NCBI GenBank assembly: GCA_035578155.1
Contig: JAPWDM010000035.1
Span: 1,058,001-1,122,000 of the forward strand
Direction: 5' to 3'
Length of the DNA: 64,000 nucleotides
Source of the DNA: Brachynemurus nebulosus
Taxonomy: Eukaryota; Arthropoda; Insecta; Neuroptera; Myrmeleontidae
The position numbers and the translations under genes were made by a program. Shown here one piece after another: positions 35,947 to 46,236 of the stretch. The notes beneath the pieces are model-generated. The model was given only the letters and a program-made list of their open reading frames with translations. It did not search any database and was not told the origin of the DNA. The first letter of the stretch is position 1; every line of letters begins with the position of its first letter.

Positions 35947-37051
35947 CAGGGGTCGGCAACCTGCGGCTCGCGAGCCACATGCGGCTCTTTGAATGTGAAG
36001 CTGTGGCTCTTTAGTTCCATACGAAAATATTAAATATTTTATCGAAAAAAATATTAAATTCGTTCTGAATCGATTAACGAGGATTAGGCACCGATTCTAT
36101 CTCTCAGTCACTTGTACTCGCTTTTCACCACACCCCTCCCTCGTGTCACGCGTTGTCACTGTCGTCAGTCCGTCGGAAGCTCTCGAATGACGCCGGCGTC
36201 GGATGTTTCTCTGTAGGTTTAAATTCGTTTTCGACGCAAGACAATTTGGCGTCTTCACCAGAGCTTTGGCTGTGACTTATAGTTTGTTGTTTCAAGTAAA
36301 AGAGTTAGAAGTGAATTATCTTTTCAAAGTTATGTATGTACATATATATTATAATAATAATAATAAAAAAACTGAAGTGAAGGTAGGTAACATAATAAGT
36401 ATTATAATTTTAAAATACATGCCGCGAGTTGAGGCATTTATATTTGACGCATGGAATAAATAGTCTTCCAGATTGATACAGTGAGGTGAAGAAGTTGGCA
36501 TTTGTAGTGCTGACTATCTTCGGATCGACATATTCGTGCGAGCAAGCGTTCTCTTGCATGAATATAATTAAAAGTAAAGTAAGAAGCCAACTAACAAATG
36601 AAAATTCAGAGTCGTGTTTGGAACTTAAAACAAGTTATGAATTTTTTTTACTCAAATGTATGTTATTGTTTTTTTATTTTAAGACCAAGTTACATTGTTT
36701 AGTAGTTTGAATTTTCTACTTGAATAACCATGCAAAGCCATCGCTCCCACTGAATTTGTTTGCTCAATTGTTTGTTATTGAAGTATAAGTTAGTGTTGCA
36801 AGGAAATGTTTAACTGTTTTAATTTTTTACTTATATAAGTAATTATTTAATTTGTTATGAAAAACACTACTTATATATGAATAAATAGACATTTTTTTAT
36901 GAAAAAATAGATTAGTTTTTTATCAAAAAACTTTATTTAAGCGAGTACTATTTATTCCTGGCAAGAAAAACCTTTGTGGCTCCTTAAAAACTTTGAAATT
37001 TTGTAAATTGTAATTTTTGACTCTTCCGACTCAAAAGGTTGCCGACCCCTA
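35947..37051 (+). mobile_element. hAT element, internally deleted, exact 8-bp duplication
   Basis: The ends CAGGGGTCGGCAACCTGCGG and AAAAGGTTGCCGACCCCTA are inverted repeats, and GTCTAAGG occurs exactly on both sides (35939-35946 and 37052-37059). The left part (36100-36200) is GC-richer and may be the old promoter. The only coding remnant is the transposase C-terminus at 36486-36707. The intact flanks make the insertion unmistakable. Confidence 0.9.
36486..36710 (+). pseudogene. hAT transposase C-terminal (dimerisation) fragment
   Basis: The frame contains the signature of the hAT C-terminal dimerisation region: AFVVLTIFGSTYSCEQAFSC, then MNIIKSKVRSQLTNENSESC. It is preceded by a frameless deletion joint, because the text just upstream (FIFDAWNK, 36440-36463) is in another frame. 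The BED finger, catalytic DDE residues and insertion domain are all absent. It is only a marker of the deleted parent. Confidence 0.85.
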
Positions 37052-37140
37052 GTCTAAGGAATAAATTTATAAAGTTTCACTGAAATCTGTCCCGTGGTTT
37101 TTGTGTCAGCCGTGCCCATAGTAAACCTAACTGATAATTT

Positions 37141-38647
37141 TATTATATAAATTCTATGTAACTTCCAAAATATCAGTTTTAGGTATAAGAATATCTTATA
37201 GTAATAGATAGACTTTACTTTTTTCTACATAATTATGATACAAATATAGGTGATTCATTTGAAAAAAGAAAGATTTGCACAATAAATAAAAAATACTTAA
37301 AAAAAATGCTTTATGTGACCACCCTGTATCAAATCAAAAAGCTGAAATGTCACTGTCACATAGATTATTAATAACAATTTTCAGCGAATTAAAATTTGCT
37401 CTCAAAAACACTTCAAATAACAAATTTGGTGTTAACTTCCGGTATAACCGGAAATGGCACCAAGTTAAAAATATTTTAATTAAAATCTTCATAATTGAAA
37501 ACATCTATAACCAAATTTTCAAAATTCTACTTTATTTAGAAGACCATAAACTTTTAATGAAGATTCTATTTGAATCATCCTGTACATAACAATTTGGGGG
37601 ATCACATTAAAATGTGGCTAAGATTGATAGGGAGGTTAGTATCTATATTCCCTCTAAATTTCAAATCAATAACTTTAATAGTTTATGAGTTAAATCGGTT
37701 CGTACAAACAGACAGACAGACAGACACAAATTTTTTAAAGGTATATTTGGGATATATGTCGAATTTTCTAACTGAAAAACATACTAATACTTAAAATTTC
37801 GAAAATCACAGACAGACCCTTCTATTTTATTTATAGGTATTGATAGGTATTGATGTCACTCCTTTATACGTGGTACCTATACTATATTAACTGTTCTGTG
37901 ACTAGACTTGCAATTATTGCAAAAACAGACATTTATTTTTAAAAATAAATGTTTTATAATTATAGTGATATTGAATATTTATCTATTACATTATTATTTA
38001 TTTTAACAAATTTCACGAACTGACATACTGTTTTGACAATTAGTTAATACACTAGTTATTATTTTACTCTCTAGGACTGTCTCTTTAGGTACAATAGATA
38101 CCACAGGTATATGATGTACTGCAAAATACGTAATGTATTGTAGAGCACACTGCACTACTGTGGTATCTACAGGGCCTAGACAGAGAACGAGCTGCGTTTG
38201 TTTATGTATCTTATTGGTGTACACTTGATATTATTATATGGAATTCTAGACGTGGTATAATTGTAACGCGTGTTGTGTTGGAGTTAGTCAGGTGTCACTC
38301 GACGTCAAACGGTGTTTGTGAACATAATAAAGATACAATGTTTGGAAGTTTTTTAAAAAATGTTTGGAAGGTTTTTTTTGGCGAAAACGAAAACGTCAAA
38401 TTGCGTTTTGCCTTACTTTATTATACTATATGTATCTTTATCCTAAAGGTACATATAGGTAATATTAATATACAGAGTCTCATCCCGAAGTGAATTTCCC
38501 AACTCGTGCCCCTCTTCTTAAGTGGTCCGAGGCAAGTTTCCCCTACATATATTTTATCAATTTTTAATGTGCAGCTATTATGAGTATCATGACCTTATAA
38601 AAAATGCATGCATATATTTATCATAATATTATTAATTATTATCTATA
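37141..38647. other. Dispersed-repeat remnants, no supported gene
   Basis: 37620-37730 ends in GTACAAACAGACAGACAGAC, a word typical of the ends of arthropod dispersed repeats, preceded by TTTCAAATCAATAACTTTAA. 38070-38200 holds ATAGATACCACAGGTA and CTGTGGTATCTAC in inverse orientation. The ORFs at 37347, 37570, 38003, 38275 and 38608 show no motif. Confidence 0.4.
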
Positions 38648-38879
38648 GGGTAAAAGCCCCCTTTGTGGAACGGTATCTAATTATGAACATTTACATATTA
38701 ATGAAGATATTTCTGAAAGAAACGTCTGATAACAAAAATTATTATTATAATAGAATGATTGTTTTTCAATTTAAATTCACCTCGCATTTAAAGTTTCCTT
38801 ACTTAATTAAAGAAATAAATATGTAAATGTCAGAACTGTTCCAGTATTAGATACCGTTCGACAAAGGGGGCTTTTACCC
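38648..38879. mobile_element. 232-bp MITE, GGGTAAAAGCCCC family, TA-flanked
   Basis: The ends GGGTAAAAGCCCCCTTTGTG and CAAAGGGGGCTTTTACCC are inverted repeats flanked by TA. It is nearly identical to 59714-59943, including the interior TTTAAATTCACCTCGCATTT. Confidence 0.85.
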
Positions 38880-39602
38880 TACCTACTTAATTAAAAAAAA
38901 AATCTTCAAAAAATTATAAAATATACCTATTAACTAAATATGCAGTGGTGTACAAAAAAATTTATTAAGAGCTTTTACTTACTTCTCTATAATCTTTATA
39001 ATTATTTTCAGTTTATCTAGCTAGTTCTTGTTCACTTCTGGAGGGGCTGTTTAGGTAAAATTGAGGGTAAATTTTGAAGTAGGGTGGATAAAGTAAAAAC
39101 AGTAAGCTTATATTAGCTCGGAAACTATTGAAAATATTTTAAAAGTCAGGCATACAAACTTAGGTTTGCCAACTTTTCAATTTTTGTCTACCGAACATCA
39201 ATATTTACTACCTATCTTTTTCCTCCTAAACTCTATTGTTGAGCAGAAAAAAATTAACTACGTACCTATGAACACCTCGTGACCTTGAGGTACAAATCCT
39301 TAAATATTATAATAGCCTAAAAATACCCTTAATGAGCAAAAATAATACTAAACTGATAAAAACGATATTCTTTAAATTTGTCAGTTGACCGAACACTTCC
39401 TGTCCGGTCGATAGAGGTGGAGAACCGGACCCGAACAAATCACGTTATAACTGGACAGTTAGCAATCTTGCATACAATACGTACGAATAATTTTAAAAAT
39501 TCTCATGTCAGATCAACACATTTCATTATTATACAAGTAAAAAGAATATTGCAAGTCTTTAAAATGGTTAGAAATTTAGTTCTTCAAATCGAAAATGAAA
39601 TA
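38880..39602. other. No supported gene
   Basis: AT-rich sequence. A 76-codon opening at 39378-39608 overlaps an imperfect hairpin-like stretch (CCGGTCGATAGAGGTGGAG) and runs into the next element, so I do not treat it as coding. Confidence 0.4.
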
Positions 39603-40464
39603 CACTAGCGGAAAAAATTAGAGGATAAAAAAAAAATTTTTCTCAGTCGCTTTTTTGTTTTATTCGATTGAATTTTTTAAAAAGTTAAAGGATCATTTTT
39701 TTGTTCTTAAACTTTCATAATCTTCAACAAAATTAAAAAAAATTTTTCTCAGCTTTTTTCACATTTTTATCAATAACAGTTTATAAAAAAAAAAAAGAAA
39801 TTTATAAAAAAAAGAAAACTTCTTAGAAAATTTTCAAAGAAAAACTCAAAAAAATTTTGAAAAATTTTGAAAAAAGAAAAAATTTTTTTTGAAATTTCGT
39901 ACAAAGTCTAAAAAAAGATCTAAAAAAAGCAAATTAAAGCTGAATGAACAAGTTATCCGGTCCATATAGTGGTTAAGTCGGAAAACTTTTTAGACTTTTT
40001 TTAGAATTTTTTTTCCGTGGACCAAAAAAAGGAACCGAAAAAATTTTGAAAATTTTTTTTTTTCAGTGTATTTAGTAGGAATGAGCGATACACGTTGCTT
40101 TGAAAAATTTTTTATCGCAAGATCCCAAAACTAGAAACTTTTAGCTTTAAATTGCTTTGCTTATGACTCCGATACGACCATTTTTTTAACGAAGATACAG
40201 CCATTCGAAAAATCGCTAAAAATTTGGAATTTTTTTTTTTTTGATCCTTTAATTTTTTCTTAAAAATGAATGCAGTAACAATAAAGCTTTAGGAGCAAAA
40301 AAAACTTGAACACTCTTTACTTGTACTTTTTTTATGTCTGCCAATTTCCATATCGTGTATTTTGTAAAAACACGGAAGATATATTTTTTTAAATAATTTA
40401 ATGTAAATTTATAGCAATTTATTGGAAATCGATTTTTTATTGTAACTATTTTTGCACGCTACTG
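39603..40464. mobile_element. 862-bp Tc1/mariner-type relic
   Basis: It begins TA|CACTAGCGGAAAAAATTAGA and ends ATTTTTGCACGCTACTG|TA. The ends match as inverted repeats over CA(C/G)TAGCG and the following A-run. A second inner pair (TTAGAGGAT near 39617 and ATCCTTTAA near 40241) lies inside. The interior is extremely A/T-homopolymeric with no surviving transposase. Confidence 0.6.
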
Positions 40465-40542
40465 TATATTTAATATGAAACCTTGCATAAGTTCCTACAT
40501 AACATACGTGGAGGGTAACTTCAAAAATTAGTGTGTATATAT

Positions 40543-40912
40543 ACTGTGTGAGTTTTTCGAGAGTTGCCATTTTTAATACAGTCAAACCGTTGATTTAATC
40601 GAAAAATTGTTCAAATAAGAGTTGTAGACATCGATGCGGGCAACCGATTGCTATCCTCGGGAGCTTTATAGCTCTTATGGTTTTCGAGCTATGATACAAA
40701 CTTATAGATATTAAAATAAGACTGTATGTTAATTTTTCGATAAAACTGATCTAATGCATCAATTTTAATAACATAAATGAAGAAAAAAAATTTTTTTACC
40801 CAAGTTTATTTTTTGAATTTTTCTTTAATTTATCAGTTAGGCGGTAAAAATACGCATATGTATTTGAGGCTAGTTCAATAGACAGTGTTTTGTTCGGTTA
40901 CATTTGGTAGTA
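40543..40912 (-). mobile_element. Copy of the GAGAGTTGCCAT TIR element, inverse orientation, right end missing
   Basis: It begins ACTGTGTGAGTTTTTCGAGA and continues GTTGCCATTTTTAATACAGT, matching the right half of 26879-27341 in reverse, with shared GGAGCTTTATAGCTCTTATG-type interior. The opposite terminal repeat is not present. Confidence 0.6.
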
Positions 40913-42019
40913 ATTCAGATTTTGGAATATAGATGTTTATATTTCAAGTTTTTAACATTTTTGCATAATAAAATCAAATTATTTTAAAAGATTAGTATTT
41001 AAAGTAAATTAATTTAAAAAGAATTAAAGTGAGGTTAACTAAAAACGAAAATATTATTAATAAATGTACTCAAATAGTGTAAAATTATTTGAAATTCGAT
41101 AGTATTTTCTTTTTATTAAAAACCAAATTAAAAAGGAGAAGCTTTTTCACAAAAAACTTTTCATTTATTTTGAAAATACTTACTATAAAAATATGTTTAG
41201 ACGCCTATGTATCTGTCAAACAGTGACTTTTCCGAATATTTATTTTTTTATTTTTCAATGAATTAAAACTGAAATTCGATTTCCTTATTGTATTTAGTTA
41301 TCATTTTTATATGATAATTTAATCTGTTTAATCATTTTTAATTTCCGATGGAAAACGTACTAATCGTTTAATTTTTCGTTACTACATTGATAAAAATAGC
41401 GGCCATATTTAGCTAATATCTTTTTAAATTACGTAAAATCCTAATCGTTTGCAAGCACTTGAGTACAAAATTTAAAAGTGTGATTTTTAAAACGTAATTA
41501 TTTAAAAATATGAGATAAAACAATGAAAATTTAAGTGTTACTGGTAGTTTTGATTAGTAAAAATACACTCTGTTGTGGGTCACCAGCTATCAGCGCCCAT
41601 ATTTTCAAATATGATAAAATACGCCTGGTATGCTTCAAAATTTTCTCATGAAAGAAACATTTTCATAAACGTGAATCAAGTATGTTTTTTACTGGATGTC
41701 TTACAGCATAGACATCCAGTAATTGCAAAAGACATTTATTCATATGTTGTGAAAATTGTAATAAAAACTATTGTTTGTATGCTTTTATGTCAACTATCAC
41801 GCTAGGTCTTGGGTGTAATGTATAATTATAATTTACAATTAAATAAATGTTACCTATTTTAAAAGTTTTATAATTTATTTTATTTTATCCTGCCTATTTA
41901 AAGATTTATCTATTTAAAGACTTGTTACAAATATATATTTTAAATAAAATATTTCATTAATAAATAAGACTTTTGTTGATAAAAAAAAAAAAAATTAATA
42001 CAGAATAAGTTTTGTTCAA
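40913..42019. other. AT-rich DNA with one eroded transposon-like ORF end
   Basis: Most of this is featureless. The opening at 41575-41805 (LSAPIFSNMIKYAWYASKF, then NIFINVNQVCF) resembles the C-terminal part of multicopy insect proteins of presumed transposon origin. I cannot name the family, and the frame has no clear start. Confidence 0.35.
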
Positions 42020-42088
42020 CAATGTCGGTTTCGAACGCAATACCATTCATTTATGAGTCTAACGTCTATACCACTAGACTATCGGAAC
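42020..42088 (-). repeat. Degenerate tRNA-like sequence
   Basis: The minus strand has an A-box-like TAGTCTAGTGGTA, a possible anticodon loop CTCATAA (would be CAT, Met) and a B-box-like GCGTTCGAAACC. The anticodon stem does not close (TTAGA opposite ATGAA) and the acceptor stem is poor. It is best seen as a decayed tRNA or the head of a tRNA-derived SINE. Confidence 0.45.
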
Positions 42089-42426
42089 TGTTATGTTCAG
42101 TAATCTTTTTTACGCTTATTAAGTACACCAGCTGCGTTAAAATTTTTTAATTATTTTTTTACAAGTTTTTCTGAATAGTCCGGGCCATTTTAGTATATTA
42201 ACATATTAAGTGTACTGTCACCAAAAAAAATTTTAGCCAAGTCGCCGACCCCAAGGCTGTGCCGTCCCCTTGTTAGTATACATATTAACAAACTAATAAG
42301 TGTAGTCTATCACCAAAAAAAAAATTTAGTTAAATCGCCCACACCAAAGCTGTACCTTCTCCTTGTCAAGTAAAAATAAAAAATACGGCAGATAATCAAC
42401 TTTTTGATCAATAAAAAAAATTAAAA
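42089..42426. other. AT-rich flank left of the large element
   Basis: Contains a direct duplication of about 100 bp: around 42190-42270 and 42290-42370 share GTATATTAACA-type words, CACCAAAAAAAA, CCGACCCCAAGGCTGTGCC / CCCACACCAAAGCTGTACC and CCTTGT. No gene. Confidence 0.5.
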
Positions 42427-42434
42427 TGTTGGAA
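42427..42434 (+). repeat. Target site duplication, left (TGTTGGAA)
   Basis: Exact 8-bp match to 53356-53363, directly outside the terminal GTAGTAG of the large element. It shows integration by a staggered cut and filling-in. Confidence 0.9.
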
Positions 42435-42468
42435 GTAGTAGTTTTTGGACAGTTCGGAGCCCACCTTC

Positions 42469-42504
42469 CCTCCTGCCGACTTTTTGAGTGACCTCGGCAG
42501 GAGG
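42469..42504 (+). repeat. Subterminal GC-rich hairpin, left end
   Basis: CCTCCTGCCGA and TCGGCAGGAGG form a perfect 11-bp stem with a 14-nt loop, 34 bp inside the terminus. It stands out in AT-rich DNA and is mirrored at the other end. Confidence 0.8.
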
Positions 42505-42564
42505 CAAAACTACCGAGGCGGTTCTAGAAGCCTCCGGCGGTGGGTGGAGCAAAACTTGGTCTCC

Positions 42565-42688
42565 AACCTAACGATATCTAGTGAATTTTTTTTTTCTAAC
42601 CTAACAGAACCCAATGGAACTTGACCTAACCTAACGAAACCTAAGCGAACTTAGCTTAACCTAACAAAAGTTTTTTCTAACCTAAGAA
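42565..42688 (-). repeat. Degenerate TTAGG-type block, left end
   Basis: CCTAA recurs about eight times, partly in tandem (ACCTAACCTAACGAAACCTA). On the other strand this is TTAGG, the common insect telomeric unit, though the copies here are irregular. It is mirrored at 53103-53226. Confidence 0.65.
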
Positions 42689-42876
42689 CTGAAAAATTCC
42701 CTAACAGATGGCGCAGCCACCTTCGAGCCTGTGAATTCGCTACTAGATGGCGTTGCTAGTCTGGATTCCTGTGTGTAAGTTTGAAAAATTGTCAATAGAT
42801 GGAATCGAAAACCTTTTTTTTTTGATAGTTAAACTAGCCATTAAAAGATGGCCTTGCTTTCATAATTTTATAATAT

Positions 42877-43148
42877 TTTTATCTGAAAACAGGCTTAAAC
42901 TGTCAGCTGACGTCACTAAAGGTAAACTGATATCAAACAGCGAAGATTTCTCTCTAATATGCGAAAATGAATTTTATCATATGATTGTATATTTTTATCT
43001 GAAAACAGGTTTAAACTTGTATAAATTGCCAGCTGACGTCACTAAAGGTAAACTGATATCAAATAGCGAAGATTTCTGTCTAATATGCGAAAATGAAGCA
43101 GCAGGTTTTAACCTGTATGGCTACATAAAGTGTGACAGCTGACGTCAC
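42877..43148 (+). promoter_or_regulatory. Tandem repeat with three TGACGTCA sites, left arm
   Basis: A repeat of about 110-125 bp starting TTTTTATCTGAAAACAGG occurs about two and a half times. Each holds the perfect 8-bp palindrome TGACGTCA (42908-42915, 43034-43041, 43140-43147), the classic CRE/ATF-type bZIP site, within CAGCTGACGTCAC. The last lies 19 bp before the TATA box of the 132-aa gene. Clustered identical sites so close to a TATA box suggest an enhancer, so I treat the reading frame that runs through the repeat as chance. Confidence 0.65.
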
Positions 43149-43165
43149 CATACTATTTTTTCTGC

Positions 43166-43196
43166 TATAAAAAGGGCGCGACAGAATTTCATCAGT
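43166..43196 (+). promoter_or_regulatory. Core promoter of the 132-aa gene, left arm
   Basis: TATAAAAA at 43166-43173 is followed by TCAGT at 43192-43196. The initiator A (43194) is 28 nt from the start of the TATA box, the expected arthropod spacing. The resulting 5' leader is about 98 nt. Confidence 0.75.
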
Positions 43197-43249
43197 TACA
43201 ATTTTGTTCGAAACTTTAGTGAAAAAAAACATTAAACCTTATTGTTGTG

Positions 43250-43749
43250 AATTTTCAATTGTTGTGTGTTAAGAGTTAATTGTTGCCAACAATGGAATCC
43301 ATTACTGCTGGTGCTTTATCTGGAAACAGAAACTTAATTCAAAAAATGGCTGGAAATTTTGTGGACGAATTGAATCATCTTGGCGCTGTTAAACGATGGA
43401 TTAAACTTTCTGATATGGAAATTGGAAAAGTATATAAAATAATGGGAGCCAGTCAACTACCATCGAAATTCGATTCATCGAAAATGAAGACAATATTGGA
43501 ATTGGAAATTGGATACATTTCGTTACCAGCGAGATTTGACAATTTGAGCGAGCAGATGCTGGCATGGCTGCAGAGCAATCCAAAATTGGGTATCATAAAT
43601 AATGAACCAATCGGACTAACTCATAAACTGGAATTCAGAAAAACGTTGGATCTTCTTGAAATCGCAATTCAAAACGTTGGATCTTCTTGAAATTTGTAAA
43701 TTTTCAATTGTTGTGTTAACAATTAATTATTGCCAACAATGGAATCCAT
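43250..43749 (+). repeat. ~50-bp direct repeats flanking the 132-aa gene, left arm
   Basis: The leader and start region (43250-43302, AATTTTCAATTGTTGTG ... CCAACAATGGAATCCAT) is repeated after the gene at 43699-43749 with a few changes. The second copy, read on the minus strand, encodes the end of the small ORF. Mirrored in the right arm. Confidence 0.75.
43292..43690 (+). CDS. 132-aa protein with possible OB-like fold, left-arm copy
   Basis: The start is the ATG at 43292 in a good context (AACAATGG), preceded by the core promoter at 43166-43196. The protein has no signal peptide or membrane segment. The centre (about residues 38-80) reads IGKVYKIMGASQLPSKF, a 'TILELE' strand, then ISLPARFDNLSEQMLAWLQ. 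The order 'G-x-x-Y-x-I ... hydrophobic strand ... x-LP-x-RF' reminds me of small OB-type single-strand-binding proteins of mobile elements, but this is an impression and not a family match. A 31-bp out-of-frame duplication (43641 and 43672) has rewritten the C-terminus to AIQNVGSS. A 50-bp direct repeat flanks the gene. It is identical to the right-arm copy. Confidence 0.65.
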   Translation: MESITAGALSGNRNLIQKMAGNFVDELNHLGAVKRWIKLSDMEIGKVYKIMGASQLPSKFDSSKMKTILELEIGYISLPARFDNLSEQMLAWLQSNPKLGIINNEPIGLTHKLEFRKTLDLLEIAIQNVGSS

Positions 43750-43884
43750 GTATTGTGGAAATCGTTCGTATTCATCACATAGCATTTCAGAGTTGTCGAT
43801 AATTTGTTTAATAATTTCCTCTCGACGCTTCGCTTTACTTAGTTCTCTTAATTCTGCATTGAAGAAAACTGCATTGAAGAACAT
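43723..43884 (-). CDS. Small ORF (53 aa from first ATG), left arm
   Basis: This converges with the 132-aa gene and ends about 33 nt from its stop. The frame is open 13 codons further upstream but without ATG, so it may be a 3' exon or a truncated gene. The middle is charged and helical in character (ELRELSKAKRREEIIKQII), followed by DEYERFPQYMDSIVGNN. The last eight codons come from the antisense of a duplicated copy of the neighbouring gene's start region, so the ORF gained its end by that duplication. No family recognised, and expression is uncertain. Confidence 0.3.
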   Translation of the reverse strand: MFFNAVFFNAELRELSKAKRREEIIKQIIDNSEMLCDEYERFPQYMDSIVGNN

Positions 43885-43923
43885 TGAAGAAAATTGATGT
43901 AATGATCCGTAAATTACATACAA

Positions 43924-46236
43924 CAGAAATATTCCGATATCTCAATATTCCCAATATTTCGTCTATAATTGAACTTGAAAAGTCTACAAACCACCTCTAT
44001 AAATTCAATGGTGTTTGTTGAATAATTTTTTACTATTTTAATACACAAGTCGACCAATTGGTGATCTTTGATTCCTCACAGAACACTTTCTTGCATATGC
44101 ACAAATTTTTAATATAATTATAAATTTTACAAGTTAAAAAAGTGATCATTGTGTACCTATTTTTGTTTAAAACTATACTTAATAAAAAAAAAATTTAAAG
44201 AAAAAAAACCGATCTTTTGATTTACACCGATCCCCTAAAAAGAAATCAAACTAATTTTTGATATTATACCTTAAACTTGATGTATATATAAAAATTCCAT
44301 TTACAATTATGGTACACCATATATACTCGTAAATTTTACAAAAATGTATCACTCTGTACATTTTTTTTTTAAATCTGTGTGCATATTCTTTGATGTTATT
44401 TAATCAGCTAAATCTTTAATCAACTAAATCAGCTAAAATTGTTACATACTTACGTTATAAATATCTAAGTGTGTATTTTTCTTTTAAATATATAACTTAT
44501 AAATACTCATGATTACTTTATTATAACTGTAATCACGCGATATCATGTTATAAAATACATAAGAATTTACTCATTTAATGTAAAAATATTTGGTCATCAA
44601 CAATTAAATAAAAACGAATTTTTTAAAATATATATAGTAATATAATATTTCGCATATATACAGTACTCTGTTAAAAGTATGGGTTTCTACACCGTTAAAA
44701 AACATATATTTTACAATATCAATATATTGTAAAAAATCATATTTCTTAATATTTTTTAAAACTGAATATGTAATATCAAGAATTTAAAACAGTTTTGAAA
44801 CATTAATTTCTCCTCATAATATTTTTTTAGTCTTAAATTAATAGCACAATGTTCCATATATTTTAAGAAAATTTTCCTTTTAATATTTTATAACTTATCT
44901 AAAAAAATTTATAGCTACTTTTATCAAAAAATTATTACTTGCTATTGTTAAAAAATTAGTTAAATATATCTATAGGTATTAAATGACCTCTAGTTTTTGT
45001 AAATAACGGTAGTAATAGCAATTCATCTTAAATACGAAATTATTTTATCAATGCTAAATAAGCGTTTTTTTTCTCATATTATCATACTCCAATATATTGT
45101 ATATTATTATAATTTATAAAAATGTGTTTTATTTATTAAAAAATTTAGCAAAATTTTAAATAATATCGCGTCAAAATAATATTCAGAAGTCAATAAAAGA
45201 CAATAGCAGTAAATTTATTAAGATAACTATAAATAAATATTAATCTAATGTTGAAATATTTATTAACAAATAGTACTGCTTAGTAGAAAATTAGGCACCT
45301 ATTGTTTTGTTTTCAAATTTACCTTTTTTGCAATTAAAGAAAATTTTAGTAACTATCGATGCCTATATAAAACGATACCCATAAAAGACAAGCATGCTCT
45401 GATCTCAACAATTTTTTCCCATGTTAAATTTGTATGTTCTTACTTCGCTGAAACTTATTATGTTTATATATTCCCCGCAATATTTTCTACCATAAACAAT
45501 AGTTATAGCAAGCTAGGTAGGTATTGAATAAGTATTTTTTGTTTGTTAATTTATTGATGATAGAGAAAAAAAATTTATGATTTTATAGACAGTGAAATAC
45601 ATTTAAACTATTTTTTGCAGTTTAATTTTGTAAAAACACCTAAAAATTATCAGTCACAGACAAATATTTCTAAGCAAACGAATTGAAAATGTAGTTTTAT
45701 ATCATAAGAATAAATGCGTATATATAGGGTGGACAGTAAATAACTCTCATAATTTTTAAAGAGCGGATGAAAACTTTAATTTTGGATTACGAAATTTTAT
45801 TTTTTTTTCCGGAGTTAAGCTGCATTCAATTAATTAACCCTTTCCTGCATAGCAGTTTTAGATCATTACTGTTCAAACGATACTTTATTTTTTAACAAAT
45901 CATTAATAATATGGGTGAATACTTATTGGCAAGAATTATATAGTTTGCCCATACGTTCTATTGTGTCAGAACGTCAATGGAGCAATGCGATTTAATTGCC
46001 TATATTCAGGAGCAAATAAAAACATTACCTATTTTAATAGCTTAGAAAATACACATTACATAGTTCGTTGTAAGAACAATCATTTCGGTGATCTTTTTTA
46101 ACGAATTACTAGAATTAAGGACTGTGGTATGTAAGAAATAACAACACTCACATAATTTTAAAATAATTAACATATAGCTATTGGAAAAGTTACAAAGATT
46201 TTTTTTTAACAACTTATTAAATGCTGATAGCTTATT
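43924..46236. other. 2.3-kb non-coding part of the left arm
   Basis: Very AT-rich, with no ORF of note between the small ORF and the zinc-finger-gene tail. It contains a hairpin (TTTTACAATATCAATATATTGTAAAA-like, 44708-44736). Its near-identity with 49556-51868 shows it moves as part of the element. It could be intronic or cis-acting sequence, or filler from a decayed gene. Confidence 0.5.

Larger units (their letters stand above)
34706..37140 (-). repeat. Dispersed element with CCGCGGCTTCGC end, carrying a hAT insertion
   Basis: It begins CTAGCTGTCACCCGCGGCTT and ends near CTGTCCCGTGGTTTTTGTGT. The internal words GCTTCGCTTCGCTCGCCAAA (35459) and CTTCGCTCCGCTCG (35515) relate it to 2950-3985 in inverse orientation. 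A hAT element is inserted at 35947-37051. The class is not assigned. Confidence 0.5.

Noticed and set aside
36203..36463. 86-codon ORF inside the hAT element
   Set aside because: Apart from the last few codons (FIFDAWNK), which may be an out-of-frame transposase remnant, it shows no hAT motif and is not continuous with the dimerisation fragment.
38003..38224. 73-codon minus-strand ORF
   Set aside because: It lies in a small inverted repeat (ATAGATACCACAG / CTGTGGTATCTAC) and has no recognisable domain.
42020..42088. Functional tRNA-Met gene
   Set aside because: The CAT loop and the A- and B-box words are present, but the anticodon and acceptor stems do not pair. Kept only as a degenerate tRNA-like repeat.
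42747..43142. 131-codon ORF with two NSEDF-LICENE repeats upstream of the 132-aa gene
   Set aside because: It overlaps the TGACGTCA repeat region and nearly reaches the TATA box. The right arm differs in frame at the N-terminus because of a homopolymer indel. The repeated peptide is simply the translated DNA repeat.
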